A DNA stretch of 64,000 nucleotides. It comes from Bacillus rhizoplanae (GTDB lineage Bacteria; Bacillota; Bacilli; Bacillales; Bacillaceae_G). Each line of letters begins with the position of its first letter. The stretch's first letter is position 1. The notes beneath the pieces were generated by a model. It was not told where the DNA came from and did no database searches. It worked only from the letters and a program-made list of their open reading frames with translations. Location: NCBI RefSeq assembly GCF_917563915.1, contig NZ_CAKJTI010000003.1, positions 124,001-188,000 of the forward strand. Reading direction: 5' to 3'. Of the stretch, positions 17,845-25,775 are shown in pieces. The position numbers and the translations under genes are program-made.

Positions 17845-18455
17845 TGGATATACGCAAGACAAGTATTGAAGACATGAGTCTAAAAGAAATCCGACTTAAT
17901 TTATATATTACGCAAGCGATCATTATATGTATTGGAATCTTGTTAGCTTATATATTATTTCCGAGTATGGACGCATTTCTTGCTTTATGGAAATGGGATT
18001 TTTCATCTATTTTTCTAATAGGTGGCGGAGTAGCTTGTGTGATTGTTTTACTTGATTACATTGCGATGCATTTTTTTCCTGAATCGTGGTTTGATGATGG
18101 TGGGATTAATGATCGTATGTTTCAAGGAATGTCTGTTTTCCGCGTGTTCGCTGTCACCCTTTTAATTGGAATAGCAGAAGAATTTTTATTTCGTGGCGTG
18201 ATACAAACGTATTTTGGTTTAATTTTTGCGAGTGTTGTATTTGCAGTTTTACATATTCGTTATATTACTAAGCCGTTTTTATTTTGTTTTGTATTGATGA
18301 TTAGTAGTGTATTTGGTTTTGTATTTCAATGGACTGGTAATTTACTGATCACGATTTTTGCGCATTTTTTAGTCGATTTCATAATGGGATTGCAATTAAG
18401 AAAGCAAACGGAAGATGGTGGTGACCGATATGGCGAAGCAGACAACGGAGTTTGA
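17844..18455 (+). CDS. ypbD: CPBP-family intramembrane metalloprotease
   Basis: This belongs to the CAAX prenyl protease 2/bacteriocin-processing family of membrane glutamic/metallo-proteases. The 203 aa protein has about six hydrophobic segments, with the EExxxR motif EEFLFRGVIQ at about 111-120, a following conserved H (AVLHIRY) and a last motif NLLITIFAHFLVDF with H and D. The second of two adjacent ATGs (17844) is better spaced from GGAGG (4 bases). Its A is the last base of the recS stop. The substrate is unknown. Confidence 0.9.
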   Translation: MDIRKTSIEDMSLKEIRLNLYITQAIIICIGILLAYILFPSMDAFLALWKWDFSSIFLIGGGVACVIVLLDYIAMHFFPESWFDDGGINDRMFQGMSVFRVFAVTLLIGIAEEFLFRGVIQTYFGLIFASVVFAVLHIRYITKPFLFCFVLMISSVFGFVFQWTGNLLITIFAHFLVDFIMGLQLRKQTEDGGDRYGEADNGV

Positions 18456-18918
18456 AGAGAACATGAAAGAGTCAACGGAAAAAGAAGGAGAGGGTTTACC
18501 GCCGCGTAGTGAAGTTCATAAAGACAAGAAAAAATCAAAATTTAAAATAAAGCACTTTTTTGTTCGGATTTTAACATTATTATTTATTCTTCTTCCAATA
18601 AGTATTTTATGGTATACAGAGCGTTACATGGAGGGGAAGCAAGCGGAATCGAGTGCCAATTCTGAAAAAAGTGCATTTGAAGTTATTTCTTTTGATTCAA
18701 AAAAGAAAACCGATAATGAATCAAAGTCATCACCATCAGAGACATTTCAGTTTCATACAGTGCAAGAGGGAGAAACGCTCGAAGATATTGCAAAGAAATA
18801 TTTTCCGAATGAAGATGGGAAAGCGATTATAAAGAAATATAATGAAGTAGCAGAAGAGTTAGAACCAGGGCAAGTGTTAAAAATTCCGAAGAAGCCAGAA
18901 CCAAAACCGAAAAAATAA
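18430..18918 (+). CDS. ypbE: Membrane-anchored LysM protein YpbE
   Basis: The 162 aa protein has a charged cytoplasmic N-terminus, one transmembrane segment (about 42-60), a Ser/Lys-rich linker and a LysM domain (about 112-157) beginning FHTVQEGETLEDIAKKYF that should bind peptidoglycan. It ends in a short proline/lysine tail (PKKPEPKPKK). The ATG at 18430 follows GGTGGTGA and lies inside the end of ypbD (26 bp overlap), so ypbB-recS-ypbD-ypbE are one unit. The TAA stop lies in the ATAAA of a bcr1 fragment. Confidence 0.9.
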   Translation: MAKQTTEFEENMKESTEKEGEGLPPRSEVHKDKKKSKFKIKHFFVRILTLLFILLPISILWYTERYMEGKQAESSANSEKSAFEVISFDSKKKTDNESKSSPSETFQFHTVQEGETLEDIAKKYFPNEDGKAIIKKYNEVAEELEPGQVLKIPKKPEPKPKK

Positions 18919-18969
18919 AGTGAACCTTCCATCAGCGGGAGACCTTACTGCCCGCGAATGACGGGATGA
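18915..18969. repeat. bcr1 repeat fragment at the ypbE stop
   Basis: ATAAAGTGAACCTTCCATCAGCGGGAG is joined directly to CTTACTGCCCGCGAATGACGGGATGAA; the central 100 bp are missing. The ATAAA contains the stop codon. Confidence 0.88.
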
Positions 18970-19005
18970 AGAAAAACCTTCTACAGAAGTAGAGGGTTTT
19001 TCTTC
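18968..19005 (+). terminator. Terminator of the ypbB-recS-ypbD-ypbE operon
   Basis: GAAGAAAAACCTTCTAC pairs with GTAGAGGGTTTTTCTTC. Confidence 0.88.
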
Positions 19006-19069
19006 ACTTGCTGGGGTGATGTGTTATTATGTGGTTAGATTTTGTTAAGAGGAAAGATGAGGAAAGTGT

Positions 19070-19846
19070 ATGACATGGGGATTACTAGGTTGTTTCATAT
19101 TATGCGTTGTGATTGTTTGCTTTGTTATGATGTATAGAGAAGCGATGCGTGATACATTGTTAGAACACACCGTATCGTTTGCGGAGTTTCCAATTAGTTT
19201 TGGAGAAGTACGCATTTTTTTTATTTCGGATATTCACAGAAGAACGATTTCTCAAACTTTAATACAGCAAGTGAAAGGGAAAGTAGATCTCGTTATTATA
19301 GGTGGAGATTTAGCTGAACAAGGTGTACCGCTAACACGAGTAGTTGATAATATTAAACGGTTAAATGAAATGGGACAAGTGTATTTTGTTTGGGGGAATA
19401 ATGACTATGAAATTGATTTTCACGAATTAGACGCGTTGCTTCTTCAAAATGGAGTGAAAATTTTAGACAATACAGGGATCTTATTTGAATCAGAGTTTGG
19501 AGAAAAAATATGGTTACTAGGTGTTGACGATGTAAGTTTGAAACGTGATCGTTTAGATTTAGCATTAGCAGATTGTGAAGAAGAGGGATTTCGTATCCTT
19601 GTGAGTCATAATCCTGATATCGTATATAAATTAAATGGAACAGAAAATATCTCCTGTGTATTAAGTGGTCACACGCACGGTGGACAAATTCGGTTATTTC
19701 ATTCTACACGTTTTTTGAAAGGTGGAATTTATGAATATCCACATACGACTTTGTTTGTAAGTAATGGTTATGGAACAACACTTGTACCATTGCGTTTTCG
19801 TGCTCCTGCACAAACGCATTTGATTACATTACAAAGAAAAGATTGA
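19070..19846 (+). CDS. ypbG: Membrane-anchored calcineurin-like phosphoesterase YpbG
   Basis: This is a metallophosphoesterase of unknown substrate. The 258 aa protein has an N-terminal membrane anchor (about 3-22) and all family motifs: SDIH (near 53), GGDL (near 84), GNND (near 110), SHNPD (near 180) and SGHTHGGQ (near 200). The metal site looks complete and the enzyme is probably active. The ATG follows GAGGAAAG. It is monocistronic, between the ypbB operon and the MerR gene. Confidence 0.92.
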   Translation: MTWGLLGCFILCVVIVCFVMMYREAMRDTLLEHTVSFAEFPISFGEVRIFFISDIHRRTISQTLIQQVKGKVDLVIIGGDLAEQGVPLTRVVDNIKRLNEMGQVYFVWGNNDYEIDFHELDALLLQNGVKILDNTGILFESEFGEKIWLLGVDDVSLKRDRLDLALADCEEEGFRILVSHNPDIVYKLNGTENISCVLSGHTHGGQIRLFHSTRFLKGGIYEYPHTTLFVSNGYGTTLVPLRFRAPAQTHLITLQRKD

Positions 19847-19873
19847 CGTTGTTTTTTTAAGGTGGGAAGAGAT

Positions 19874-20773
19874 ATGCCAAGTTCAATAGGTAAATATAAT
19901 ATTAAAGTGGTGTCAAATATGCTCGGTATACATCCAGGAACATTGCGAGCTTGGGAAAGACGGTATCAAATCATTGCACCGAAGCGTAATAATGCTGGAC
20001 ACCGATTATATACAGAAGAACATGTTCAAATATTAAAGTGGCTTATTAACAAAGTGAATCAAGGGTTTACCATTGGACAAGCGGTTAGTTTATTAGAAAA
20101 TAACCAATTACAAAATCACAATTTATCAGAAATAGAATATAATAAAGTAGAACTTTTAGTAGACGATATCCTTTATTCTTTGTTAAAATTTGATGAAATG
20201 CAAGCTCTCGAGTTACTGGATGAAGCTTTTAGTATTTTTTCTATAGATAAAGTGATTGCAGATGTGTTAATAAAATTGCTTGTAAGGTTAAAGGATATGC
20301 GCTTGAATGAAAAAATAACAAGTGCAGAAGAACGGTATGCGACTTCGTTTTTACGCTCGCGTATCGGAATGATGCATCATAGTATGCCCATTAATACAGG
20401 ACTACCAAAGGTGCTTTCTATATGCGCTCCAGGGGAATTATGTGAACTTGGATTATTTATTTTTACAACATATTTGCGCCGAAAAGGTTATCCAGTAATC
20501 TATATTGGGACAGGCATAGAAGAAGTTGATATTGATGATGTAATCAAACAAGTAAATCCTAAAATCTTGTTTATTTCTTGTACGATAAAAGAAAATGTAA
20601 TGACAAGTGTTCGGCTTGCAAAGAGATTACATGAACAATATGCAAACCTTTGTGTTGGGCTTAGCGGTTTTGCCTTTGAGTTTACTTCTGATGAAGAAAA
20701 CGAAGAGACTCGTAACTGGTTTGTTGGGGATACGAAAGAAGAATGGGATGAATGGTTAAAAATGTCAGAATAG
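19874..20773 (+). CDS. MerR-family regulator with cobalamin-binding-type domain
   Basis: The 299 aa protein has the LitR/CarH architecture: MerR winged helix (about 7-75, with HPGTLRAWERRYQII and NNAGHRLYTEEHV), a helical B12-binding-2 cap (about 80-165) and a Rossmann-like B12-binding domain (about 172-290). CarH-type photoreceptors hold adenosylcobalamin through a histidine in ExHxxG; here the matching stretch reads GELCELGLF, with Cys in place of His. It may therefore bind B12 differently or not at all. The ATG at 19874 follows GGTGGGAAGAG; an in-frame GTG at 19862 is less likely. It has no evident operon partner. Confidence 0.88.
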   Translation: MPSSIGKYNIKVVSNMLGIHPGTLRAWERRYQIIAPKRNNAGHRLYTEEHVQILKWLINKVNQGFTIGQAVSLLENNQLQNHNLSEIEYNKVELLVDDILYSLLKFDEMQALELLDEAFSIFSIDKVIADVLIKLLVRLKDMRLNEKITSAEERYATSFLRSRIGMMHHSMPINTGLPKVLSICAPGELCELGLFIFTTYLRRKGYPVIYIGTGIEEVDIDDVIKQVNPKILFISCTIKENVMTSVRLAKRLHEQYANLCVGLSGFAFEFTSDEENEETRNWFVGDTKEEWDEWLKMSE

Positions 20774-20850
20774 TTGTTCGGAAAGAACCATCTATTTTCT
20801 GTTTCATATAATAAAAATTAGATGCAACGGTTGCGTAAGGAGGTTACGGG

Positions 20851-21456
20851 ATGAGGTTGGAACGTTTAAATTACAATAAAATTAAAATCTTTCTGACGTT
20901 CGACGATTTGTCAGAACGTGGACTTACAAAGGAAGATTTATGGAAAAATGCGCCGAAAGTACAACAACTGTTTCGAGATATGATGCAAGAAGCGAATAAA
21001 GAGCTCGGCTTTGAAGCGGATGGTCCAATTGCGGTAGAGGTGTTTTCGTTACAAGCACAAGGTATGGTTGTTATTGTTACGAAAGAAAATCAAGAGTCAG
21101 ATACGGAAGAAGAATTTCAAGATGAATTTATTGAAATGCAAGTTACTCTTGATGAGAGCGAACATATACTATACGAATTTGCTTCATTGGAGGATGTAAT
21201 TGCATTAGCGGGTCGTTTATATAGTCTTGGAGTAACAGGTGGAAAGCTTTATGCGTGGCAAAATCGTTTTTACCTATGGTTAGAAGAAGATTCTACTATG
21301 TTATTGAAAGAAGATATGATTGCCATTTTAGCAGAGTTTGGCAGCTCTTCTACAATTACAATTTATCGAATGATGGAATATGGAAAAGAACTTATGGCGA
21401 ATGAAGCAATTGAGCAAATATATAAGTATTTTATCACAAAAGAAAACCTCAGCTAA
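20851..21456 (+). CDS. ypbH: MecA-type adaptor protein YpbH (MecB)
   Basis: This is a paralogue of the ClpC adaptor MecA, which delivers substrates to the ClpCP protease. The 201 aa protein has the MecA N-terminal signature MRLERLNYNKIKIFLTFDDL, an acidic middle (about 90-105) and a C-terminal domain (about 115-200) for ClpC binding. The ATG follows AAGGAGG. In B. subtilis ypbH precedes gudB, as here. It is closed by a terminator. Confidence 0.93.
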   Translation: MRLERLNYNKIKIFLTFDDLSERGLTKEDLWKNAPKVQQLFRDMMQEANKELGFEADGPIAVEVFSLQAQGMVVIVTKENQESDTEEEFQDEFIEMQVTLDESEHILYEFASLEDVIALAGRLYSLGVTGGKLYAWQNRFYLWLEEDSTMLLKEDMIAILAEFGSSSTITIYRMMEYGKELMANEAIEQIYKYFITKENLS

Positions 21457-21479
21457 GTGATACAGTTGAGGTTTTCTTT
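21442..21479 (+). terminator. Terminator of ypbH
   Basis: GAAAACCTCA/TGAGGTTTTC stem followed by a T-rich tail; it overlaps the 3' end of the gene. Confidence 0.85.
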
Positions 21480-21566
21480 ATGTAAAATATTTAATCATTA
21501 TATAAAAAATATTAGTTTTTAACGTATTTCGCTTTTCTAAAAAGAATAAAAAGACTATAATGAAAT

Positions 21567-21619
21567 TGAAAACGTTTGCAAAAAATAAAAAGGTTTGTAT
21601 ATATTTGTTAGCGTTTTCT
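21567..21619 (+). promoter_or_regulatory. Two cre-like sites upstream of gudB
   Basis: TGAAAACGTTTGCA (21567-21580) and TGTTAGCGTTTTCT (21606-21619, whose complement is AGAAAACGCTAACA) each match the CcpA cre consensus at 13 of 14 positions. The second ends two bases before the presumed -35 box. Confidence 0.6.
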
Positions 21620-21620
21620 C

Positions 21621-21648
21621 TTGCATTCCTATTTTAAGAGTGTATACT
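21621..21648 (+). promoter_or_regulatory. Probable sigma-A promoter of gudB
   Basis: TTGCAT (21621-21626), 16 bases, TATACT (21643-21648). Confidence 0.65.
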
Positions 21649-21698
21649 AGGCAATGAAGGTTTACTAAACAAGTGAAATTACAGGGGGTTTACTTACT

Positions 21699-22988
21699 AT
21701 GGTAGCCGAAAAGGGAGCTCAAACACAAACACAAACACAACAAAGAGAACAACACTTCGAACTGTTGAATTCGACACAAATTGTTATTAAAGAAGCCCTA
21801 GAGAAATTGGGTTATCCAAACGAGGTATATGAATTACTTAAAGAACCAATTCGTATGATGACAGTAAAGATTCCAGTTCGTATGGATGATGGAACTGTTA
21901 AAATATTTACAGGATATCGTGCTCAGCATAATGATGCTGTTGGTCCAACAAAAGGTGGTATCCGCTTCCATCCAAATGTAACGGAAAACGAAGTAAAGGC
22001 ACTTTCGATTTGGATGAGTTTAAAATGTGGTATTGTTGATCTGCCGTATGGTGGAGGTAAAGGTGGTATCATTTGTGACCCACGTGAAATGTCTTTCCGT
22101 GAGTTAGAAAGATTAAGCCGTGGCTATGTAAGAGCAATTAGCCAAATCGTAGGTCCAACGAAAGATATTCCAGCTCCAGATGTATTTACAAATTCACAAA
22201 TTATGGCATGGATGATGGATGAATATAGCCGTATTGACGAATTTAACTCACCTGGATTTATTACAGGTAAGCCGCTTGTATTAGGTGGGTCTCATGGCCG
22301 TGAGACAGCAACTGCGAAAGGCGTAACGATTTGTATTCGTGAAGCGGCGAAAAAACGTGGTATTGACATTAAAGGTGCACGAGTTGTTGTACAAGGCTTC
22401 GGAAATGCAGGTAGTTTCTTAGCGAAGTTTATGCACGATGCGGGAGCAAAAGTAATTGCGATTTCCGATGCTTACGGTGCACTTCATGATCCAAACGGCT
22501 TAGACATTGATTACTTATTAGACCGTCGCGATAGCTTTGGTACAGTAACGAAATTGTTTAATAATACAATTTCAAATAAAGAATTATTAGAACTAGAATG
22601 TGATATTCTAGTACCAGCTGCAATTGAAAATCAAATTACAGAAGAAAATGCAGCGGATATTAAAGCGAAAATTGTTGTAGAGGCAGCGAATGGCCCTACA
22701 ACGTTAGAAGCAACAAAAATTTTAACAGAACGTGGTATTTTACTTGTTCCAGACGTATTAGCGAGTGCTGGTGGCGTAACAGTTTCTTACTTTGAATGGG
22801 TACAAAATAACCAAGGTTACTATTGGACAGAAGAAGAAGTAGAAGCTCGTTTAGAAAAAGTAATGGTAAGCTCATTTAATTCTATTTACGAAACGGCGCA
22901 AGTTCGCAAAGTGAATATGCGTTTAGCAGCTTATATGGTTGGTGTTCGTAAAATGGCAGAAGCAAGCCGCTTCAGAGGTTGGGTATAA
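21699..22988 (+). CDS. gudB: NAD-dependent glutamate dehydrogenase
   Basis: The enzyme deaminates glutamate to 2-oxoglutarate and ammonia, linking nitrogen and carbon metabolism. The 429 aa protein has the catalytic glycine/lysine region PYGGGKGGI near 110-118, [15 protein letters not shown] and a nucleotide fold [12 protein letters not shown] near 229-240. The N-terminus carries a glutamine/threonine tract from a tandem ACAAAC repeat, outside the conserved fold. The frame is intact. AGGGGG lies 11-12 bases before the ATG. Two cre-like sites suggest repression by glucose. Confidence 0.96.
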   Translation: MVAEKGAQTQTQTQQREQHFELLNSTQIVIKEALEKLGYPNEVYELLKEPIRMMTVKIPVRMDDGTVKIFTGYRAQHNDAVGPTKGGIRFHPNVTENEVKALSIWMSLKCGIVDLPYGGGKGGIICDPREMSFRELERLSRGYVRAISQIVGPTKDIPAPDVFTNSQIMAWMMDEYSRIDEFNSPGFITGKPLVLGGSHGRETATAKGVTICIREAAKKRGIDIKGARVVVQGFGNAGSFLAKFMHDAGAKVIAISDAYGALHDPNGLDIDYLLDRRDSFGTVTKLFNNTISNKELLELECDILVPAAIENQITEENAADIKAKIVVEAANGPTTLEATKILTERGILLVPDVLASAGGVTVSYFEWVQNNQGYYWTEEEVEARLEKVMVSSFNSIYETAQVRKVNMRLAAYMVGVRKMAEASRFRGWV

Positions 22989-23004
22989 ACCGCTTATTGA
23001 TTAT

Positions 23005-23045
23005 GCAAACCGCAATTTCCTGTAAAGGAAGTTGCGGTTTTTTTG
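23005..23045 (+). terminator. Terminator of gudB
   Basis: AAACCGCAA-TTCC pairs with GGAA-GTTGCGGTTT, then seven T. Confidence 0.9.
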
Positions 23046-23060
23046 TAGTTATATTATAAG

Positions 23061-23149
23061 ATAAAATGAAACTTTCATTAGGGAGTTTCTCACCCTGACG
23101 GAAAGCTCTCACCAATCAGGCTCTTACTGCTCACAAGTAGCGATAGATC
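23061..23149. repeat. bcr1 repeat fragment
   Basis: ATAAAATGAAACTTTCATTAGGG, then CACCAATCAGGCTCTTACTGCTCACAAGTAGCGATA. Both ends are recognisable; the CCCCCACCT stem is deleted. Confidence 0.8.
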
Positions 23150-23493
23150 CAGCGAAACGGGTAGATGAATTAGAGAAGCGAATTGTGGATTTAAAAAAGA
23201 GACTAGAAGAAAAAATAAACGAACAAAATCAGGCCTTTTAGATACTATGGGAAGTATTTCTCCCGCATTAACGGACAGTAAGCCCCCCACCTCAAGAGTG
23301 AGAGAGAAGCGAAGAAGATAGGTGGGGGATAACTGTCCGTAAAAGCCCGATTGGTTCAACTAACCATCAGTGGGGGATGAAAAAACCCCCACTGATGGAA
23401 GTTTCACTTTATCTCTCTGTTGTTTGGCGCATTATTAGACCAGTCATTGCGGCTACAATGGTATTAATTGCATTGCTTATGAGTTACATGAAT
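23146..23493 (+). pseudogene. Decayed coding fragments split by a bcr1 copy
   Basis: Positions 23146-23241 read as an open coiled-coil stretch (DPAKRVDELEKRIVDLKK, ending NQAF and a stop) with no start codon, because its 5' side is bcr1 sequence. Positions 23419-23493 read as a hydrophobic helix (WRIIRPVIAATMVLIALL, then MSYMNL), again without start or stop. A bcr1 copy lies between them. They may be two parts of one small coiled-coil membrane protein gene destroyed by repeat insertions, but they may also be unrelated. I do not recognise the parent family. Confidence 0.35.
23257..23412. repeat. bcr1 repeat, full-length copy with compensated stem
   Basis: Runs TCTCCCGCATTAACGGACAG to AAGTTTCACTTTAT. 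The outer stem is ACGGACAGT/ACTGTCCGT instead of the common ACGGGCAGT/ACTGCCCGT, a paired change. Confidence 0.95.
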
Positions 23494-23591
23494 TTATCCC
23501 GGTATTTGCGGACAGACCCTTACCTCAAGATTTAGAGAGAAGCGAGGAAGATGGGGGGATAAAAATACCACTGATGGAAGTTTCAGTTTAT
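23491..23591. repeat. bcr1 repeat, internally deleted
   Basis: TTTATCCCGGTATTTGCGGACAG is followed by CCTTACCTCAAGATTTAGAG, GAAGATGGGGGGATAAA and CCACTGATGGAAGTTTCAGTTTAT. The central GGTTCAACTAACC part is missing. Confidence 0.88.
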
Positions 23592-23605
23592 AAAAAAACA
23601 AAAAA

Positions 23606-23640
23606 GAACACTTGTTCCAACAGAACGTTTGTGCTATACT
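23606..23640 (+). promoter_or_regulatory. LexA-type operator over a sigma-A promoter
   Basis: GAACACTTGTTC (23606-23617) fits the Bacillus SOS box core GAAC-N4-GTTC. It overlaps the -35 box TTGTTC (23612-23617), which is 17 bases from TATACT (23635-23640). The next gene downstream is the 77 aa membrane protein at 23736. Confidence 0.65.
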
Positions 23641-23667
23641 CTTCTTAGATAGAAACACGGAAACAAA

Positions 23668-23723
23668 ATAAAGTGGAACTTCCATCGGAATCCTTGATGG
23701 AAGGCTCTCACCAATCGAATAAA
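23668..23723. repeat. bcr1 repeat fragment in a 5' untranslated region
   Basis: ATAAAGTGGAACTTCCATCGG to CTCACCAATCGAATAAA, about one third of an element flanked by ATAAA on both sides. It lies between the LexA-type promoter and the gene at 23736. Confidence 0.75.
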
Positions 23724-23735
23724 GGAGAGATTAGA

Positions 23736-23969
23736 ATGAAAATGACTGCACAACAACGTTTTGTAATGCCAACAAATGTAATGGAACGAGTTGAAATTTT
23801 ACCCAAAAAGCATGTGAAACGCTCTTCCTTCCTACATACAGTGAATTGTTTCTTTGGGTTAGAAACGAAGCAAGATGAAATTTGGTTTTATGGTTTTTAT
23901 ACGGTGGCAGTAAGTGTGCTATTGTTTATGATATTTGTTTCGAATATGATGGATTTTCTGTTTTCATAA
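23736..23969 (+). CDS. Small membrane protein, possibly SOS-induced
   Basis: I do not recognise a family. The 77 aa protein has a soluble basic N-terminal half (residues 1-45, KKHVKRSSF) and one strong C-terminal transmembrane segment (about 52-72, FYGFYTVAVSVLLFMIFVSN), so the N-terminus is probably cytoplasmic. The ATG follows AAAGGAGAG. The promoter 95 bp upstream carries a LexA-type box. Small membrane proteins under LexA in other bacteria (YneA, SidA, SulA-like roles) block division after DNA damage; that role here is only inference, and there is no LysM domain as in YneA. The upstream leader includes a bcr1 remnant. Confidence 0.75.
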   Translation: MKMTAQQRFVMPTNVMERVEILPKKHVKRSSFLHTVNCFFGLETKQDEIWFYGFYTVAVSVLLFMIFVSNMMDFLFS

Positions 23970-24048
23970 TAATGTTTGCGTTAGAGTCACATCATCTGAA
24001 TACATATAAGATTAGGAAGGTGATTTTATAAGAGCGGAGATGATGTGA

Positions 24049-24579
24049 ATGGCGAAGTTTCCTATACAGCGAAATTATATTAAACACGGAGGCTCTCGAT
24101 CTGGAATTCGACTTTCAAAAGTTCGTTTTATTGTCAGTCATGATACTGGAAATCCCGGCAGCAATGCGGTTGGGAATCGAGATTATTTTAATGAAGTGCA
24201 ACCGAAAGCTTCAGCTCATACATTTATTGATGATAAAACTATATTAGAGATTATTCCAATCAATGAGGTAGCCTACCATGTTCGGTACAACGTTCCGACA
24301 GATAATGAAATATTTGGTTACAATGCTAATAGCGCAGCGATCGGTGTTGAACTTTGCTACGGTGGAAATATAAAATTTTGGGATGCGTATACACGTTTTA
24401 CTTGGTATCATGCGTATTTGTGTCACAATTTTGGTTTAAATCCAAGGAAAGCTATCGTTTCGCATAAAAAGCTTGACCCTGCTCGTAAAATTGATCCGGA
24501 ACATGTATTAAGTAATCAAGGTATACCTTTTCGACAGTTTTTAGCGGACGTCTATCGCATGTACGTATCGTATAGATGA
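24049..24579 (+). CDS. N-acetylmuramoyl-L-alanine amidase (Amidase_2 type)
   Basis: The product cleaves the bond between N-acetylmuramic acid and the stem peptide. The 176 aa protein is a single amidase_2 domain with the zinc ligands in VSHDTGNPG (near 30), SAHTFIDD (near 57) and SHKKLDPARKIDP (near 138), plus the conserved GVELCYGG. It has no signal peptide and no wall-binding repeat, so it needs lysis, a sporulation setting (mother-cell lysis amidases such as CwlH/CwlC) or a holin to reach the wall. The ribosome site is weak (GGAGATGATGTGA). The catalytic core is complete. Confidence 0.87.
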   Translation: MAKFPIQRNYIKHGGSRSGIRLSKVRFIVSHDTGNPGSNAVGNRDYFNEVQPKASAHTFIDDKTILEIIPINEVAYHVRYNVPTDNEIFGYNANSAAIGVELCYGGNIKFWDAYTRFTWYHAYLCHNFGLNPRKAIVSHKKLDPARKIDPEHVLSNQGIPFRQFLADVYRMYVSYR

Positions 24580-24614
24580 CAAATATATGAAAAATGAATA
24601 CAATAAAGATAGGT

Positions 24615-24641
24615 GCCTACTGTTGAAAGTAGGTTTTTTCT
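24615..24641 (+). terminator. Terminator of the amidase gene
   Basis: CCTACT/AGTAGG stem with GTTGA loop and six T. Confidence 0.75.
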
Positions 24642-24696
24642 TGTTTTGTAATTTTTTGTTTGGATAGAGAGCAGAAGACTAGGAGATGAGCTTTAT

Positions 24697-25677
24697 ATGC
24701 AAAAAGAAACAGCGATTATTATCGGAGGCGGGCCATGTGGATTAGCAGCAGCGATTGCCATGCAAAATGTTGGGATTAATCCACTTGTCATTGAAAAAGG
24801 AAATATTGTTAATGCAATCTATAACTACCCAACACACCAAACATTTTTTTCTTCTAGTGAAAAACTAGAAATTGGTGGAGTTGCTTTTATTACAGAAAAC
24901 CGTAAGCCTGTTCGGAATCAAGCATTAGCATATTATCGAGAAGTAGTGAAACGGAAACAGGTACGTGTGAACGCTTTTGAACGAGTAGAAGAAGTACAGA
25001 AAGAAGAGGGTTTCTTTCTTGTTAAAACAGTAAAGAGTGACGGTAAACAAGAAAAATACAAAGCAAAATACGTTATTATTGCAACTGGGTATTATGATAA
25101 TCCTAATTATATGAATGTTCCTGGAGAAGAGTTAGAAAAAGTGGCGCATTATTTCAAAGAAGGACATCCCTATTTTAATCGCGATGTTGTAGTAATAGGG
25201 GGAAAGAACTCAAGTGTAGATGCGGCATTAGAACTTGTAAAATGCGGAGCGCGTGTGACGGTTTTATATCGAGGACAAGTGTATTCTCCAAGTATTAAAC
25301 CATGGATTTTGCCAGAATTTGAAGCGTTAGTTCGTCAAGGTACGATAAAAATGGAATTTGGTGCACATGTAAAAGAAATTACAGAACATACAGCCACGTA
25401 TACAGTAGGAAACGAAGAGTATACAATTTCAAATGATTATGTCTTTGCCATGACAGGCTATCATCCAGATCATGGTTTTTTAACGAAAATGGGCGTAGAA
25501 ATTGATTCTGAAACAGGAAGACCACTGTATAAAGAGGAAACGATGGAAACGAATGTGGAAGGGATTTTTATTGCTGGTGTAATTGCTGCTGGTAATAATG
25601 CGAATGAAATTTTTATAGAAAATGGTAGATTTCATGGAGACGCGATTGTGAAAATCATTGCAGAGCGAGAACAGTAA
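24697..25677 (+). CDS. ypdA: Bacillithiol disulfide reductase YpdA
   Basis: This is a flavoprotein that uses NADPH to reduce oxidised bacillithiol disulfide. The 326 aa protein has the FAD motif IIGGGPCGLAAA near 8-19 and a nucleotide motif VVIGGKNSSVDAALE near 166-180. It lacks a CxxC active-site pair, as is usual for YpdA, and has the conserved cysteine in GGGPCG. The bacillithiol synthesis genes bshB1 and bshA are in the same window (60.2-62.0 kb). The gene converges on ansA. Confidence 0.93.
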   Translation: MQKETAIIIGGGPCGLAAAIAMQNVGINPLVIEKGNIVNAIYNYPTHQTFFSSSEKLEIGGVAFITENRKPVRNQALAYYREVVKRKQVRVNAFERVEEVQKEEGFFLVKTVKSDGKQEKYKAKYVIIATGYYDNPNYMNVPGEELEKVAHYFKEGHPYFNRDVVVIGGKNSSVDAALELVKCGARVTVLYRGQVYSPSIKPWILPEFEALVRQGTIKMEFGAHVKEITEHTATYTVGNEEYTISNDYVFAMTGYHPDHGFLTKMGVEIDSETGRPLYKEETMETNVEGIFIAGVIAAGNNANEIFIENGRFHGDAIVKIIAEREQ

Positions 25678-25704
25678 AATTTATTAATGAATGGTGACAA
25701 ATGA

Positions 25705-25762
25705 AAAACACCTCCGTCTAATTCGTAGCTTTAGGAATGCGAATTAAGGAGGTGTTTTTTTG
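25705..25762. terminator. Bidirectional terminator between ypdA and ansA
   Basis: AAAAACACCTCC/GGAGGTGTTTTTTT outer stem with an inner ATTCG/CGAAT stem. Confidence 0.9.
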
Positions 25763-25775
25763 TTACAATTGTATA

